64,000 nucleotides of DNA from Nansenia antarctica. Its lineage: Eukaryota > Chordata > Actinopteri > Argentiniformes > Microstomatidae. Each line of letters begins with the position of its first letter. Position 1 is the stretch's first letter. Made by a program: the position numbers and the translations under genes. The notes beneath the pieces are model-generated. The model had not been told where the DNA came from. It saw only the letters and a program-made list of their open reading frames with translations, and did no database searches. Where the stretch lies: the NCBI GenBank assembly GCA_963989245.1, contig OZ022342.1, positions 41,854,979 through 41,918,978 of the forward strand, read 5' to 3'. Of the stretch, positions 54,059 through 64,000 are shown in pieces.

Positions 54059-55355
54059 CAGTGGAGGCTGGTGACTTCCAGAATTGAGGAGGCCAAATTT
54101 TTTTTTTCCGCTTGCTCGCTTCACCCGCGATGGAATGTTCCCTGTTCTTCTTATCTGTCTTTGTTAAAAATTATTAATTTGTGTTTGGCGGTACTGAAGG
54201 GATTGGGACACTCTCAGGATGGTGGATGAAGCAGCTTTTATTGCCTGCACAATCGGTCATCAAATAAACAAAACAATTGGCATGAATCTCTGGTCCGCCT
54301 GCAGCAGCTATTGTCCCTTCTGCTCAGGCTCACAACATTCACCACAACATACTACATACAATCAATGACATGTCAAAAGCACTCAAACACTATGTCAATC
54401 AGACACACAATATACAATTCAGAACAATACTTCATCCATTTCTAATATTTATCCTGCAGAACAGCACTCATACACGCGTGTGGCGGAAGAAGGTACTACA
54501 CGTGGAATGCAACATGACGTTACTGACTAGCCATGCCCTAGCTAGCTCGTGAATGCTAGCAACACCACGAGTGGACTCTTACAAAATGCACCAAAACATA
54601 GAACTCAAACAACATAATGTAATAAGTTACCTGCACAATGGGTCATGGTCCGCCTGCAGCAGCTATTGTCCCTTCTGCTCAGGCTCACAACATTCACCAC
54701 AACATACTATATACAATTATTAATTATTAATATTAAAAATAAAACTGTTCAATAAATCCTAAATGTTGTCTACCTATTCGATGTATAAATCGCGCCAGAA
54801 TCTCGCCGACTTCCGAGGTCATTTTAAGCAAAAGTATTTGGCCAAATGAGCTATTATTTTCAGGGATAATAGTCATGGGTGTTCTAGCGTGTCCTGCACT
54901 GAAATGACTGGCGTTCATGTGATTGGACGAACAAAATGTCAATCTTTCAGCACTGGACTCAATGCATGATGAGGCAAGGCCTCCTGTGCCCAACCATTTT
55001 CAGTGATTTGGCCAATCAAATATTGCCATGAGAAAAATTGCATTACATTGACTTCTATGAGAAACCACTTTCCGACAGGAGGCCTGGACTTTCCGACAGG
55101 AGGCCTGGCCTCCTTCAATAGAAACGGATAGGGATTCTGGCCTGTAGGTGCTTTACAATTGCAATATTGGGTTTTAGCCATGGAAAAATTCAGATTTATG
55201 AACAAAACAGAAATAATATTAATATAATATAATATGTTAAATAAATAAATAAATGAAATAAATATAATTATTGTTTTTTTTAAATCTCTCTCTCTCTTCT
55301 CTCAAATGATTGGGGAGGCCAGGCCTCCTCCACCTCTACGGAGGAGCCTCCACTG
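54059..55355. mobile_element. hAT transposon, 1.3 kb, non-autonomous
   Basis: Ends CAGTGGAGGCTGGTG and, complemented, CAGTGGAGGCTCCTCC. A perfect 8-bp duplication GTGTGTAA flanks it (54051-54058 and 55356-55363). GGAGGCC(TGG) motifs repeat inside, and a GGTCCGCCTGCAGCAGCTAT block is duplicated (about 54292 and 54648). No transposase. Confidence 0.9.
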
Positions 55356-55613
55356 GTGTGTAACCCTCTCTTTCCTATATGGACAAGACTGAACCCACAC
55401 TGACTATGCTTTCTTCACACCGGCGGCTCTAAACAGCCGCGAATGCACCCACCCCGCTTTGAACGCAGTCCCACACAAGGCATCCGCTCGCTCCCAGAAA
55501 AACAAGTCACAAGTGTTCGTGTGTTCCAGACACCGCTGGACTGGCCATACAATCTTTCTGCCCGCTGGCAGATGGGCCGCGCTAGTTTTGGGCCGGTCGG
55601 GCCGCCTGACCCC

Positions 55614-55645
<32 letters not shown>

Positions 55646-55806
55646 TAGCTCGGCCCAAAATAGCGCGGCATCAACTAGCGCTGAATCAAGCGGCGGCCCC
55701 CGTTTATACTAACACATGGGCTGGCCCAATCACATGCTTAGGCCCTGCTGTCCATCGGCCCCCTCCCCCACTCTGATCCCTCGGCCGACAACCCAAGTAC
55801 AGTGTC

Positions 55807-57120
55807 ATGTTCGTAGATAAGATAGTGAAAGGGGGTGCCCAGAAAATTAGGGAGAAAAAAAGTAAGAAGCTAGCAGAGGATGCCTCAAAATGTTAGAAAC
55901 TGACAGATATGTTTTCTGCATCGACTGTGGGGGCTAGGCCTACTACAGCTGCGGCTGCCACAGCAACATCTTTACCGCTAACTAACGTTAGCACTGATGT
56001 GCCGTTGGCAATTGAGGAGGAGACAGAGGACACAGCTAGAGAGGTAAGCAATGTTTTTACTTGGTTTTACAAAAGCAAAGTTATGTTAGTCGCTTGCATT
56101 GGCCAGATTAAGGGAGCAGCAGCAGAGAATGTCTTATGACTTAAGGGCTCTGCACACAGCGTGCGATTTCTGTTGCGCGTCAACGTTCCATTTTGAAGTT
56201 TGAATGGAAGTCTATGAGAACATCGCATTTACCCACACACGGCCCCGATTTTAATCGCACGGCGAACATTCGATTCCATTCATTTGACAGTGCGACAAAA
56301 CTCGCACGCCGTGTGCTTTGTCCCATTCAAAATGAATGGAATCGAATGTTCGCCGTGCGATTAAAATCGGGGCCGTGTGTGGGTAAATGCGATGTTCTCA
56401 TAGACTTCCATTCAAACTTCAAAATGGAACGTTGACGCGCAACAGAAATCGCACGCTGTGTGCAGAGCCCTTTATGCTAACCCGTACAGGCAGCATGATT
56501 GCATTGCGCTTCACCAGGACTTGGCTGGAATTCATGCACACACAATGATCTCTCTCGTGGTGTAACATTAGTGCTGCTTGGCTGTGGACTCTATAGCTAA
56601 CGTTAGATGGGGGTGTTCTGCATTTTGTTGCTAGCTAGCTAGTTGAGGTATCACTGTCACTGACATAAATGCAATACCAACAATGGGTGTTAATAATACT
56701 TTTTATTTGGAAAAAAAAGATATTAAAAAAAAATCTACACTAGCCTAGTTCAGAACTAATGAATGCTTTTTATTGCATGGAGAAATAAAACTCATGCAGT
56801 CTGCAACCCAATAATGTTGTCTTGCAACCTTCCATTTGAAATGACTGGGCTTCTGGTGTAACATAATGCAATCATGCAGCCTGTGTGTACATGTAAATGA
56901 GAACTTTGCTGATTTTGACAACCAGTTAGTTTACTTCTCTGTCCATGTCTTGTTGAACCAGGTTGAGCTGCTGCTGCCCTCCCCAGAAAAGCAGAGTGTC
57001 AGGGAAAGAGAGGAAAAGGAGAGAGAAAAAGAGGAAACAGAGGAAACAGAGTGCCACGTTCAGGACTTCAATTACTTTGCCTGTCCTGAGCCTTCCATGC
57101 TAGATCACTTTTTAGATTAG
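55807..57120 (+). pseudogene. hAT transposase N-terminal exons, truncated
   Basis: Exon 1 (55807-56043): MFVDKIVKGGAQKIREKKSK, an in-frame TAG at 55894-55896, then KLTDMFSASTVGARPTTAAA and a donor gtaagc after AREV-type acid residues. Exon 2 (56962-57120): VELLLPSPEKQSVREREEKE, then HVQDFNYFACPEP, ending DHFLD, stop. The layout (basic GAQK start, KLTDMF, a linker, then FNYFACP) matches the start of zinc-finger MYM-type-1-like hAT proteins. No catalytic domain follows. Confidence 0.65.
56144..56471. mobile_element. palindromic Harbinger-type MITE, 328 bp
   Basis: Two arms of about 144 bp (56144-56287 and 56328-56471) are almost perfect reverse complements, beginning AGGGCTCTGCACACAGCGTG. TTA flanks both sides (56141-56143 and 56472-56474), the PIF/Harbinger target. 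A 40-bp loop contains CTCGCACGCCGTGTG. Lies in the intron of the hAT transposase remnant. Confidence 0.9.
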
Positions 57121-57473
57121 GTCGATAGATTTTTAGATTATTAGTCTTTCAGACTGCCAGCATGTTGATCGGCGGTGTCGGACCGATTGTGTTGGGCCGG
57201 TCTGAGCCACATGGCAGGGCCTAATTTTTGTCCCAGTCCAGCCCTGGTTCCAGATATCCGACATTGTGAATTATCCGTATTGCTCTTTTTTGGAGAATAG
57301 TTAGTGAATATATTAAACTTTTGTAGTTATTGTCCCAGACCTCCACACAGTAATTTAGATATGGTAAAACTAGTGAACAGTAGAGAATGTGCAGTGATTT
57401 CTGATCCAGAACCTGCTTTGCTTTATTTATTACTAAAATGCTTTTTGACAGTTTAGTTTGTACATGCTTAACT

Positions 57474-58413
57474 GGACCTCAGGGGTTTCAGCAGGTTCGA
57501 GCAGTTCAGTGTTATAGCGTTAGCTAGCTGGCTAGATAAGTTAACTTAGGCTGTGTCCACCAACGAGCTGTATATTTAGCTAAACGGCACCAAGCTAAGG
57601 TAAATAGCTAGCTAGTGCTAACGTTCACCATCTCTGTAGTCAGCTCTGTATCGCCAGTGGACACGCACCTAATGTCATCATTCCGTTTATAACAGCAGTT
57701 AACGTTACACTGCTTTCATTTTCAGAATGGGGGAATTTTATGAGAGCAATGCAGTTAATGTGCAACAACTGGATGCAGGGAGCAAGTGTAGTTAGAAGTA
57801 GGGATGCACCGAAATTCGCATGTATTGGGCCGAAAATAGCACAACAAAGTACATTCGGTGTGAAAAGGCTATTGAAAGAGCTATTGACTGATGACTGCCT
57901 ACTGACAAGTCATATAATTACAGCAAACATGTCGGTAGTTTGGCATCTGTCCTCTGAACGACAAGGAGAGACACATTCCAACATTGACTTTCGTTTTCGC
58001 GATTTCAAAATAAAAGCGCGAGCTAAGCGTTGTTGAAAATCAATGACAAATCGCTAGTCAACTAACACAGCTTGTTTTGTGAGCCTGCTAACAATGTAAA
58101 GTAGTGTTCTAGTTAACTAGGTAGAGTGGGGATTACTCACCGAATCCAATGCATTGCAATATTTTGGCTAAGATAGATGCCACAGTTCAGGTTAAGTCAG
58201 TCACTGTGGATTGTTGTCGGCACTCTGAATTCATCAGCGATTGTAGTGTATGTCAGTGTGTGTTATGTGTTCTAAATGTCTACATTCCATTCTAGTCAGT
58301 CTGGTTATCTCAAGCTTTTTATGTTAACAATCCCTGTTGCGTGTTGCGTTTGGAAATAGGGCTGTTGTGTCGCAAATGCCAGGGCTGTTTTTTGATCCCA
58401 GTCCGCCCCTGTC
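57474..58413. mobile_element. hAT fragment(s) replacing part of the LINE
   Basis: The right end, complemented, reads CAGGGGCGGACTGGGATC, a hAT terminus. The left end does not match and no 8-bp duplication was found. TAGGGATGCACCGAAATTCG at about 57800 looks like the terminus of a second hAT type (compare 28537). The segment GTTGAAAATCAATGACA through CAGCTTGTTTTGTG at 58031-58078 recurs inverted at 59517-59573. Confidence 0.6.
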
Positions 58414-58736
58414 TACAAATAATACCATCTTCAGTAGCGTTGATACTTTGCATAATGTCATTGATATACAAAATGAACAGTTTTGGGCCCAACACTGACC
58501 CCTAGGGGACACCACAAGCAATGTCCAAACATGTTGAGCAGAAGTTACTCATCTTCACAAACTGTTGTCTCTTACTTAAATAACTTTTAGCCCAATGTAA
58601 CATAGTCCCCTGATACCATATTGTTCCAGTTTATTGATTAATATGTCACTGTTTATTGTGTCAAAAGCTTTTTTTTAGATCAATGAATACCCCAACTGCA
58701 TGTTGTATGTGATCTATAGCATTTGTGATTTCCTCA

Positions 58737-59336
58737 TTTACATTTACATTTACATTTTTGGCATTTAGCAGACGCCTTATTCCAAAGCGACTTACAATCA
58801 ATACATTTTAATACTAAGCATGTGAATCAGCAGTCCACCATTCGTTGCAGGAAGAGTACTCTAGCTCGGGCCCGGGGCCACTGATAGAAGGAAAAACCTT
58901 CTCCCTATTATCGCCTTCTACTAAAACTTTTTTATTTTTTTATTTTTTTATTACTGGAGAAACTGAGAAACAGTACAAGGGGGGCAATAGAAGTTCTTAG
59001 GGACACAGTAGAGGGGAAAGCGGGTGTCTTTAGGAGACGTAGTGGTGAGGGTCAGAAGATGTCTCAGGAGGAGCAGTTAAGATATAACCTGAAGAGATGG
59101 GTCTTCAGTCTACGACAGAAGATGGGTAGTGACTCTGCCGTTCTGACAGCCGTGGGGAGCTCATTCCACCAGCGGGGAGCCAGTGTTGTGAAGAGACGTG
59201 ATCGGGCAGCCCGACTGCTGTGTAGAGGAGGTGGGGCCAGTCGGCCAGCCGAGGTGGAGGAGCGGAGTGAGCGGGCAGGGGTTTGGGGGGTTACCATTTC
59301 ATTTGATTCTATTATTGCCAATGATGTTGATCTTTT
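58737..59336 (-). mobile_element. L2-like LINE 3' end nested in the minus-strand LINE
   Basis: Minus strand: VTPQTPARSLRSSTSAGRLA, then TLAPRWWNELPTAVRTAESL and FCRRLKTHLFRLYL, then 3' UTR ending AGTCGCTTTGGAATAAGGCG and a (TGTAAA)n tail. AAATGA occurs at both junctions as a short target duplication, and excision rejoins IIESNE with EITNA of the outer LINE. It is the most complete of three copies (others 15355 and 35345). Confidence 0.85.
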
Positions 59337-59517
59337 TAAACTGAATCCATATTGACTGTCTGTAAGTAATGTGTGCTTTTCTAAAAATGTGTCCAGTCTG
59401 TTGTTGAAGAGTTTTTCTATTGTGGAAGTAAAGAGACAGGTCTGTAGTTTGTGAAGTGGTGTTTGCTCTTTAAAAAGGTAAGACTTTAGCTATTTTAATT
59501 TGATCTGGAAATGGTTC

Positions 59518-59807
59518 ACAAAACAAGCTGTGTTAGTTGACTAGCAAGTGTGTCATTGATTTTCAACAACGCGGAACTGTTTTCACATTTTTCAAAAGAA
59601 AATTCTGAACATTAAATCGGATGCCGACATACGGACCAAAACACTAGACTCTGTCACATATTGGACAATATTGTTATCTACTGTAACTAACTACCATGGT
59701 CATTTTACACCATCACATTAAACAGTTTGATCACAGAAGGAGTCGTGGTATATATTCAATCTCTGTTCACTTCACACATTCATATCCTCTTTCTCTCTGT
59801 GTTTCAG
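59518..59807. other. transposon remnant and spacer
   Basis: The first 56 bp are the inverted partner of 58031-58078. The rest is unassigned. Confidence 0.4.
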
Positions 59808-59845
59808 ACCTGTGCCCTGATGAGAGGGAGACTTTTGCACAGTAA
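59808..59845 (+). other. possible terminal exon
   Basis: After a strong pyrimidine tract and tgtttcag, a phase-1 reading gives DLCPDERETFAQ, stop at 59843-59845. The form (acceptor, phase 1, a few acidic residues, stop) resembles the proposed last exon at 11497, hinting at a second Fc-receptor-like gene remnant, but no Ig exon is seen nearby. Weak. Confidence 0.25.
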
Positions 59846-60560
59846 ATGAGGGACAACATCAGGCATCAACAATACAACATCAGTGTATTGAGATTGTTTC
59901 TGTACCCCAGTCAGTATATATGTACTGGTTTAATAACTGGATTTAATTGTTTTTTAACCAGATTACTTAGTGTGATATTCTGTGTTAGACTACCTGAAGT
60001 ACCACCCCACGCCAGTAGGGTATCCCCAAGTGTTGGGCATTAGTTTGGGCATTGATTATATTGGGTACCAAAATAGGCTGGCACGTGACAAGAGTGACAC
60101 ATGTTATATTGAAGTTCTTCATTAAATGGTTAACCTGGATCCTGGATGGCATTCTTTATATCCATAAGTTAAGTTACCACACTTAAGTTAGCTTATAGTG
60201 CTTGTCTAGCTAATGTTAGCTAGTTTAGACTAGGTGTCTGGTACAACCAAAAAGTTAATCCTTGCCTTGTTTTATTAGCTATTTTGCTACACAAAATTAA
60301 ACACCCATTAATTCATATCTTTGAAAAATGTACATATGCTGAAGAGACTGCTTTCGGTGGCTTAGTAGGATCAAGAATGGAAGCATATGTTACTGTGAAT
60401 CAGAGGGTTGTGACTAAGGTTGCCACCCGTCCCTTAAAATACGGAATCGTTCCGTATCGGACAGTTAAAAGATGCGTCCCGTTTTGAACCATTATGGGAC
60501 GCTGTTTGTTCCGTATTTTCAATCCACCCGCATTGCGTGATTCCTCCAATATATCATACA
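59846..60560. other. spacer, no gene seen
   Basis: A GGTTGCCACCCGTCCCTTAA / ATACGGAATCGTTCCGTAT block near 60419-60520 has the look of a dispersed repeat but its ends were not defined. Confidence 0.4.
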
Positions 60561-60731
60561 GAGCTGCCAATTCTTTTATTTGTGAAATTCCTTTAAATAA
60601 AGCTACCGGACCAGAGTTTCGTGGCATCTTTCTGCACGCGCGTTAACTTGAGTCTGCAATCGAAGCGGGAGGCGCGCGCTGCTGGAAGAACCTGTGTTCA
60701 CACGAGCTGCATGTAAGTCGAATGTAGCAAG

Positions 60732-60834
60732 CAGTGTTGCCAGATTGGGCTACTTTTGGTCACACTGGATGGGTGGATTCGGTAGCTTTTAGACTGGTTG
60801 GGCTGGAAATGGTCAATTCTGTCTGGCAACCCTG
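60732..60834. mobile_element. 103-bp hAT MITE
   Basis: Ends CAGTGTTGCCAGA and, complemented, CAGGGTTGCCAGA. An 8-bp duplication with one mismatch flanks it: GTAGCAAG (60724-60731) and GTAGCAAA (60835-60842). Confidence 0.85.
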
Positions 60835-61374
60835 GTAGCAAAATATGTGCATACATAGCTGGTAGCCTGGTACTTTCAAATCGCAAACGGTTTCATCCTC
60901 TGTTTTCGGGGTGATGGAGGAGAGATTGGCAGTGAAATTCCAGATAAAATCCATGATTGGACTTGATGATGCTCATCATCCTCCGTCCTCACACTCATGT
61001 TTTTCCCCCTCCATTAATCTTCTGTTATTCAACACGAGTGTGAAAACGGATTGTATCCTTTATCTCAAAGACACTATGCTATGGCATACCGTTTCTTAAA
61101 TAGGACTACTCACTTAATTTGGGTGAGATGATAGGCCTACTTTGCAACTTTACAGTTTTGGTAACTGTTTTTTGTTTCTCTACTGTAACATAACCAGGTA
61201 CATTAATAATATGTTTTTTTGAGGGACCCCCAATTGTTGTATTTGTTATTATTATTATTATTATTATTAATTACAATTTACGTGCACAGCAACCGCCAAG
61301 GCCTCATTCTGACCCAGGAAAAACCCTGGTATGTCCTGTATAACATGATAGCCATCTATGAGCAATGCACTATA

Positions 61375-63252
61375 TCAGTGGTTCTCAACCTTTTTTGGGC
61401 CAGCGCCCCCCTGTCCATTATCCAGGCCTCTTACCGCCCCCCCATCAAAAAAAGTAGGCTTATTTTCTTCCCTAAATATTAATGTTGACTAATATTCTGT
61501 GTTATATAATTTAAAAAGCATGTCACTGAATGCCAAATAATAGATTGGATTTAACTGGGCAGTTGGAATATCATTATCATTAGTTTACCAGAGAGCAGAA
61601 AAGCCATGTGAATGTGAATAAAAATGCTGTTTCTGAGTGTTAAACAAACTCAGACAACATAAGAGTATACAAACAGACTGCTACGGAACAGCAGCAATTT
61701 CACACATGTCCGATGCAGAACAAACAGTAGGCTGCAGAACTGTTATTGTTAGTTTTTTTTAAAGTGTGCTGGTGTTGCATTTCTCCAAATTGCTGTTTTA
61801 TGATGCTAATATTTATTCATTTTTGATTGGACTTTGGGGGGGGGGGGGGGGGGGGGTGGTGTCACAATATGGCGGCAAACGCTAGGGGGCTATTATTTTA
61901 ATATTTTATTTAGTATTCTATGGTATTATTTTCATAAACTGACCACTTCGAATTTCTCATATCAAAACATATCAAAACATAACAAAGTTCCAAAGTTCAG
62001 AGCTCTGCGCCCTGGGAGCGCTCAGAGATGGGTGCTCTGACTGAAAACACGGTTTTGTCCGAGCGAACTGACCATTCGTGCATTTATGAACGTACCCGTA
62101 ATAACACTGCTGACAGCTGATCAATACAAAAGACGCTGCAGCTGATGCGTTCGTTTCCAGGACATCACAAGAGGAGCAACATATCACAAAAAAGCGATCG
62201 TATTTTAGTTTGCAAACACATCGCAATGCTAACCTCAGAATGGCACTAGGGATAACATCCACAACAACACTTAACAGTAATACATTTATGTAATATACTG
62301 TAATGAACCTGCGAGGGGAGGGGACATTCGTAGCTGATTTCTCTAGGTTCGATTATTGGTAAGCGACAGAGAACCAGGACTGGTTTATTACGATCGCTTT
62401 TTTGTTCCTGCTGTGATGTTCTGGTATGGTGGTATGGTATTAGCACTCATTTTAACTAAATTAAATAAGCTGTATTGAAAGGAAGCGAACGAAGCGAACG
62501 CAACAATTACAATGAGCCCACAAACTGAAACATATGTCACTCAAGCATAGCCTACAAGGAAAACACTCATAGAAGTTGGGCATTGGTCAACATGACATTA
62601 CAGATGGGATGAACCGGGGTTCTTTCTATCGTAGACTAGCATAGTATTGCACATATTTCTGCACTGTACATGAACTGTCAAGATTCTTCTACAATGCAGC
62701 TTACCCAGACACATTGGAAACTATCAAAAGCTCTGCCTTTGTTAGCTGAGTTTTTAGCTTCATCTTCTTGTTGACACTCTCACTTTAATTTCTCACTGCG
62801 CTACGTGTGTCTGCATCACAGAGCCCGGCCAAGTTCAGAGCGCTCAGAGATGGGCACGTGTAGGGCTCTACGGCGCACTGCAACCAAACTAGCAGCTTTT
62901 TAGAAAAGGCTTCCCGCTCAGCCAATCACATTTCTACATGTCGTTCTATCAACCAATAGCAGCGGCCGTGGCTCGCATTAGGGCGGGACAGGCAGCCAGC
63001 AGGGCCGAACAGTCGACCGAAACATGGTTTGTCCGAGCGAACTGACCGTTCATCGTGTATCGACATTCAGCTATCGTGCATTTACGAATGTGCCCGTAAT
63101 AACACAGCTGTTTTTCATGAGAAAAATACTTAATGCGCGAACGCCCCCCAAGAACACCTCAACGCCCCCCTTTTAAAAATATCTGTTCCAGCGCCCCCCG
63201 ATGTTGTCTGAACGCCCCCTGGGGGGCGGTACCGCCCCCGTTGAGAAACGAT
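61375..63252. mobile_element. hAT transposon, 1.9 kb, non-autonomous
   Basis: Left end TCAGTGGTTCTCAACC and right end, complemented, ATCGTTTCTCAAC. A perfect 8-bp duplication GCACTATA flanks it (61367-61374 and 63253-63260). GCGCCCCCC and GAGCGCTCAGAGATGGGC blocks repeat inside, and there is a 21-G run at 61836-61856. No transposase is recognisable. Confidence 0.9.
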
Positions 63253-63705
63253 GCACTATATATAAGATGATGACCAAGGGTCTTTCTGCTGCTGACCAAG
63301 GGGCTGAGTCCAGTTGATGGGGCCCAATTTTCTTTTAGACTCTGTAGGCTACTGTATTTGTTTATTAAGACTTACATAAATATGATATATTGTCTGAATT
63401 TGTCTTGTTTTATCAAATGTTCCAATTATTTTCATTTCTTGTGCTGGTTTATTGTGAACAACATGTAAAATTGCAGAAAACTAGCACAAATAATTGTGTG
63501 GGAGAGAGGGGCCGCCGCTACCAAAACGTGCACAGTTTTGGGTCGCTCCACCACCAAAAAAATCTCACTCCAAACTTTTGGTGAAACTTGGCAGCCCTGA
63601 TCAATATTAATGTAACTTCACCTGTCAGTGGTCATAATTGGGTCATAATAAACTGGTCTTGGCTCATGGGTGTACAGTATGTAGTATTGTGATTGGTTGC
63701 AGTAG

Positions 63706-64000
63706 CTATGTGAATATAGTTAAAGTCTTGTTCCACTGTTGTTCACTGGTAAGATCCTCAAAGGGTGGAGAGTAGCTACAGGACATGCTGAGGTATGGAA
63801 AGATTATCTTATCGAAAGTGTGTGTAAACATGTGTAGGCCTAGGTGTGTGTTGTTATCAGGGTCAGAGAATGACAGCTTTCCACTGCCGCAGTCCAACTA
63901 CACTCTAATCCTCTGGGGTTTCTGTCTCACTGAGAGAAAAGTGCCTGGTTTTGTTTGGGAATATACTGTGTATGCACCTCTGGAGTTACAGAATCCCCAG
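63706..64000 (-). pseudogene. B30.2/SPRY exon of a finTRIM-like gene, one in-frame stop
   Basis: The minus strand reads, from the window edge, FCNSRGAYTVYSQTKPGTF, LSVRQKPQRIRV, a TAG at 63898-63900, then LDCGSGKLSFSDPDNNTHL, MFTHTFDKIIFPYL and a terminal stop at 63706-63708. GAYTVYSQTKPGTFLSVRQKP-RIRV with LSFSDPDNNTHL is the SPRY part of the B30.2 domain used by fish TRIM/finTRIM E3 ligases for ligand binding. The stop falls where relatives have a Tyr or His codon, so a single base change may explain it. The rest of the gene lies outside the window. The tail after IIFPYL is also unusually long. Confidence 0.8.

Larger units (their letters stand above)
55531..57246 (+). mobile_element. hAT transposon with ZMYM1-like transposase N-terminus
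   Basis: Ends CACCGCTGGACTGG and, complemented, CAGGGCTGGACTGG. A perfect 8-bp duplication GTTCCAGA flanks it (55523-55530 and 57247-57254), and removal rejoins the LINE. It contains 25 C followed by 10 A (55610-55644), the remains of a transposase gene and a nested palindromic MITE. Confidence 0.9.
55364..59517 (-). mobile_element. LINE, minus strand, interrupted by several insertions
   Basis: Pieces in LINE order: 59517-59337 (FPDQIKIAKVLPF, then EKLFNNRLDTFLEKHTLLTD, SQYGFSLKRSTSLAIIES), 58736-58414 (EITNAIDHIQHAVGVFIDLK, then KAFDTINSDILINKLEQYGI and SVLGPK-type palm block in a broken frame), 57473-57255 and 55530-55364 (C-terminus and 3' UTR shared with 50862-51290). RT palm motif FIDLKKAFDTI identifies a non-LTR reverse transcriptase. 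Sequence between the palm and C-terminus is lost where a hAT fragment sits. Inactive. Confidence 0.8.
60561..63599 (-). mobile_element. TIR element, copy B, split by hAT insertions
   Basis: Inverted relative to 32881-33522. Right end CTTGGCAGCCCTG (63599); left end about 60561 (GAGCTGCCAATTC). Shared blocks occur at 63255-63599, 61270-61366 and about 60590-60650. Between the last two an extra 600 bp is present, including a small hAT MITE. Confidence 0.65.

Noticed and set aside
56193..56435. 80-codon open frame
   Set aside because: It runs across both arms and the loop of a palindromic MITE; no domain.

Overview
This is a transposon-dense piece of a ray-finned (teleost) fish genome. The evidence is spliced immunoglobulin-domain exons of the fish Fc-receptor-like type, a finTRIM-type B30.2 exon, intron-bearing remains of vertebrate mitochondrial thymidine kinase 2, a U6 snRNA copy, long (GT)n tracts and a mobile-element mix typical of teleosts (L1-, L2- and I-type LINEs, an LINE with a restriction-like endonuclease, tRNA-derived SINEs, hAT, PIF/Harbinger-like and MULE elements). 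I cannot place it below Teleostei.

Host genes are few. A plus-strand Fc-receptor-like gene occupies the first 11.7 kb: Ig exons at 240-560, 4130-4417 and 6112-6372, all phase 1 at both ends, then a short terminal exon at 11497-11564 and an AATAAA at 11736. The window starts inside this gene and no transmembrane exon is visible. A minus-strand tk2 pseudogene (14037-16084) keeps seven exon remnants but has frame-breaking lesions in at least three. At the right edge a minus-strand B30.2 exon (63706-64000) carries one in-frame stop. A degenerate U6 snRNA lies at 36061-36158.

The rest is layered mobile DNA. From 7.7 to 11.4 kb an I-type LINE sits between two 80-bp inverted arms and itself holds a 544-bp solo LTR. 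From 18.4 to 30.5 kb a TAA-flanked TIR element holds an 8.7-kb L1-like LINE with intact ORF1, and that LINE holds a 419-bp miniature LTR retrotransposon whose LTR contains a tRNA-like pol III promoter. A solo LTR of the same family lies at 52489-52638. From 37.2 to 41.1 kb a broken minus-strand gene encodes an unusual protein that reads as a FEN1/XPG-type nuclease joined to a C-terminal tesmin-type CXC domain. It is followed by satellite-like repeats, a two-exon MULE transposase (42.9-45.0 kb), L1-type 3' fragments (45.3-47.5 kb) and a LINE with restriction-like endonuclease (48.2-50.8 kb). From 53.9 to 59.5 kb a minus-strand LINE is interrupted by two hAT elements with perfect 8-bp target duplications, a further hAT fragment and an L2 3' end. 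From 60.5 to 63.6 kb another element is split by hAT insertions.

The strongest candidates for something undescribed are the mobile FEN1/XPG-CXC gene (37234-40787) and the tRNA-bearing miniature LTR element (20457-20875 and 52489-52638). Everything here comes from reading the sequence; no database search was possible.
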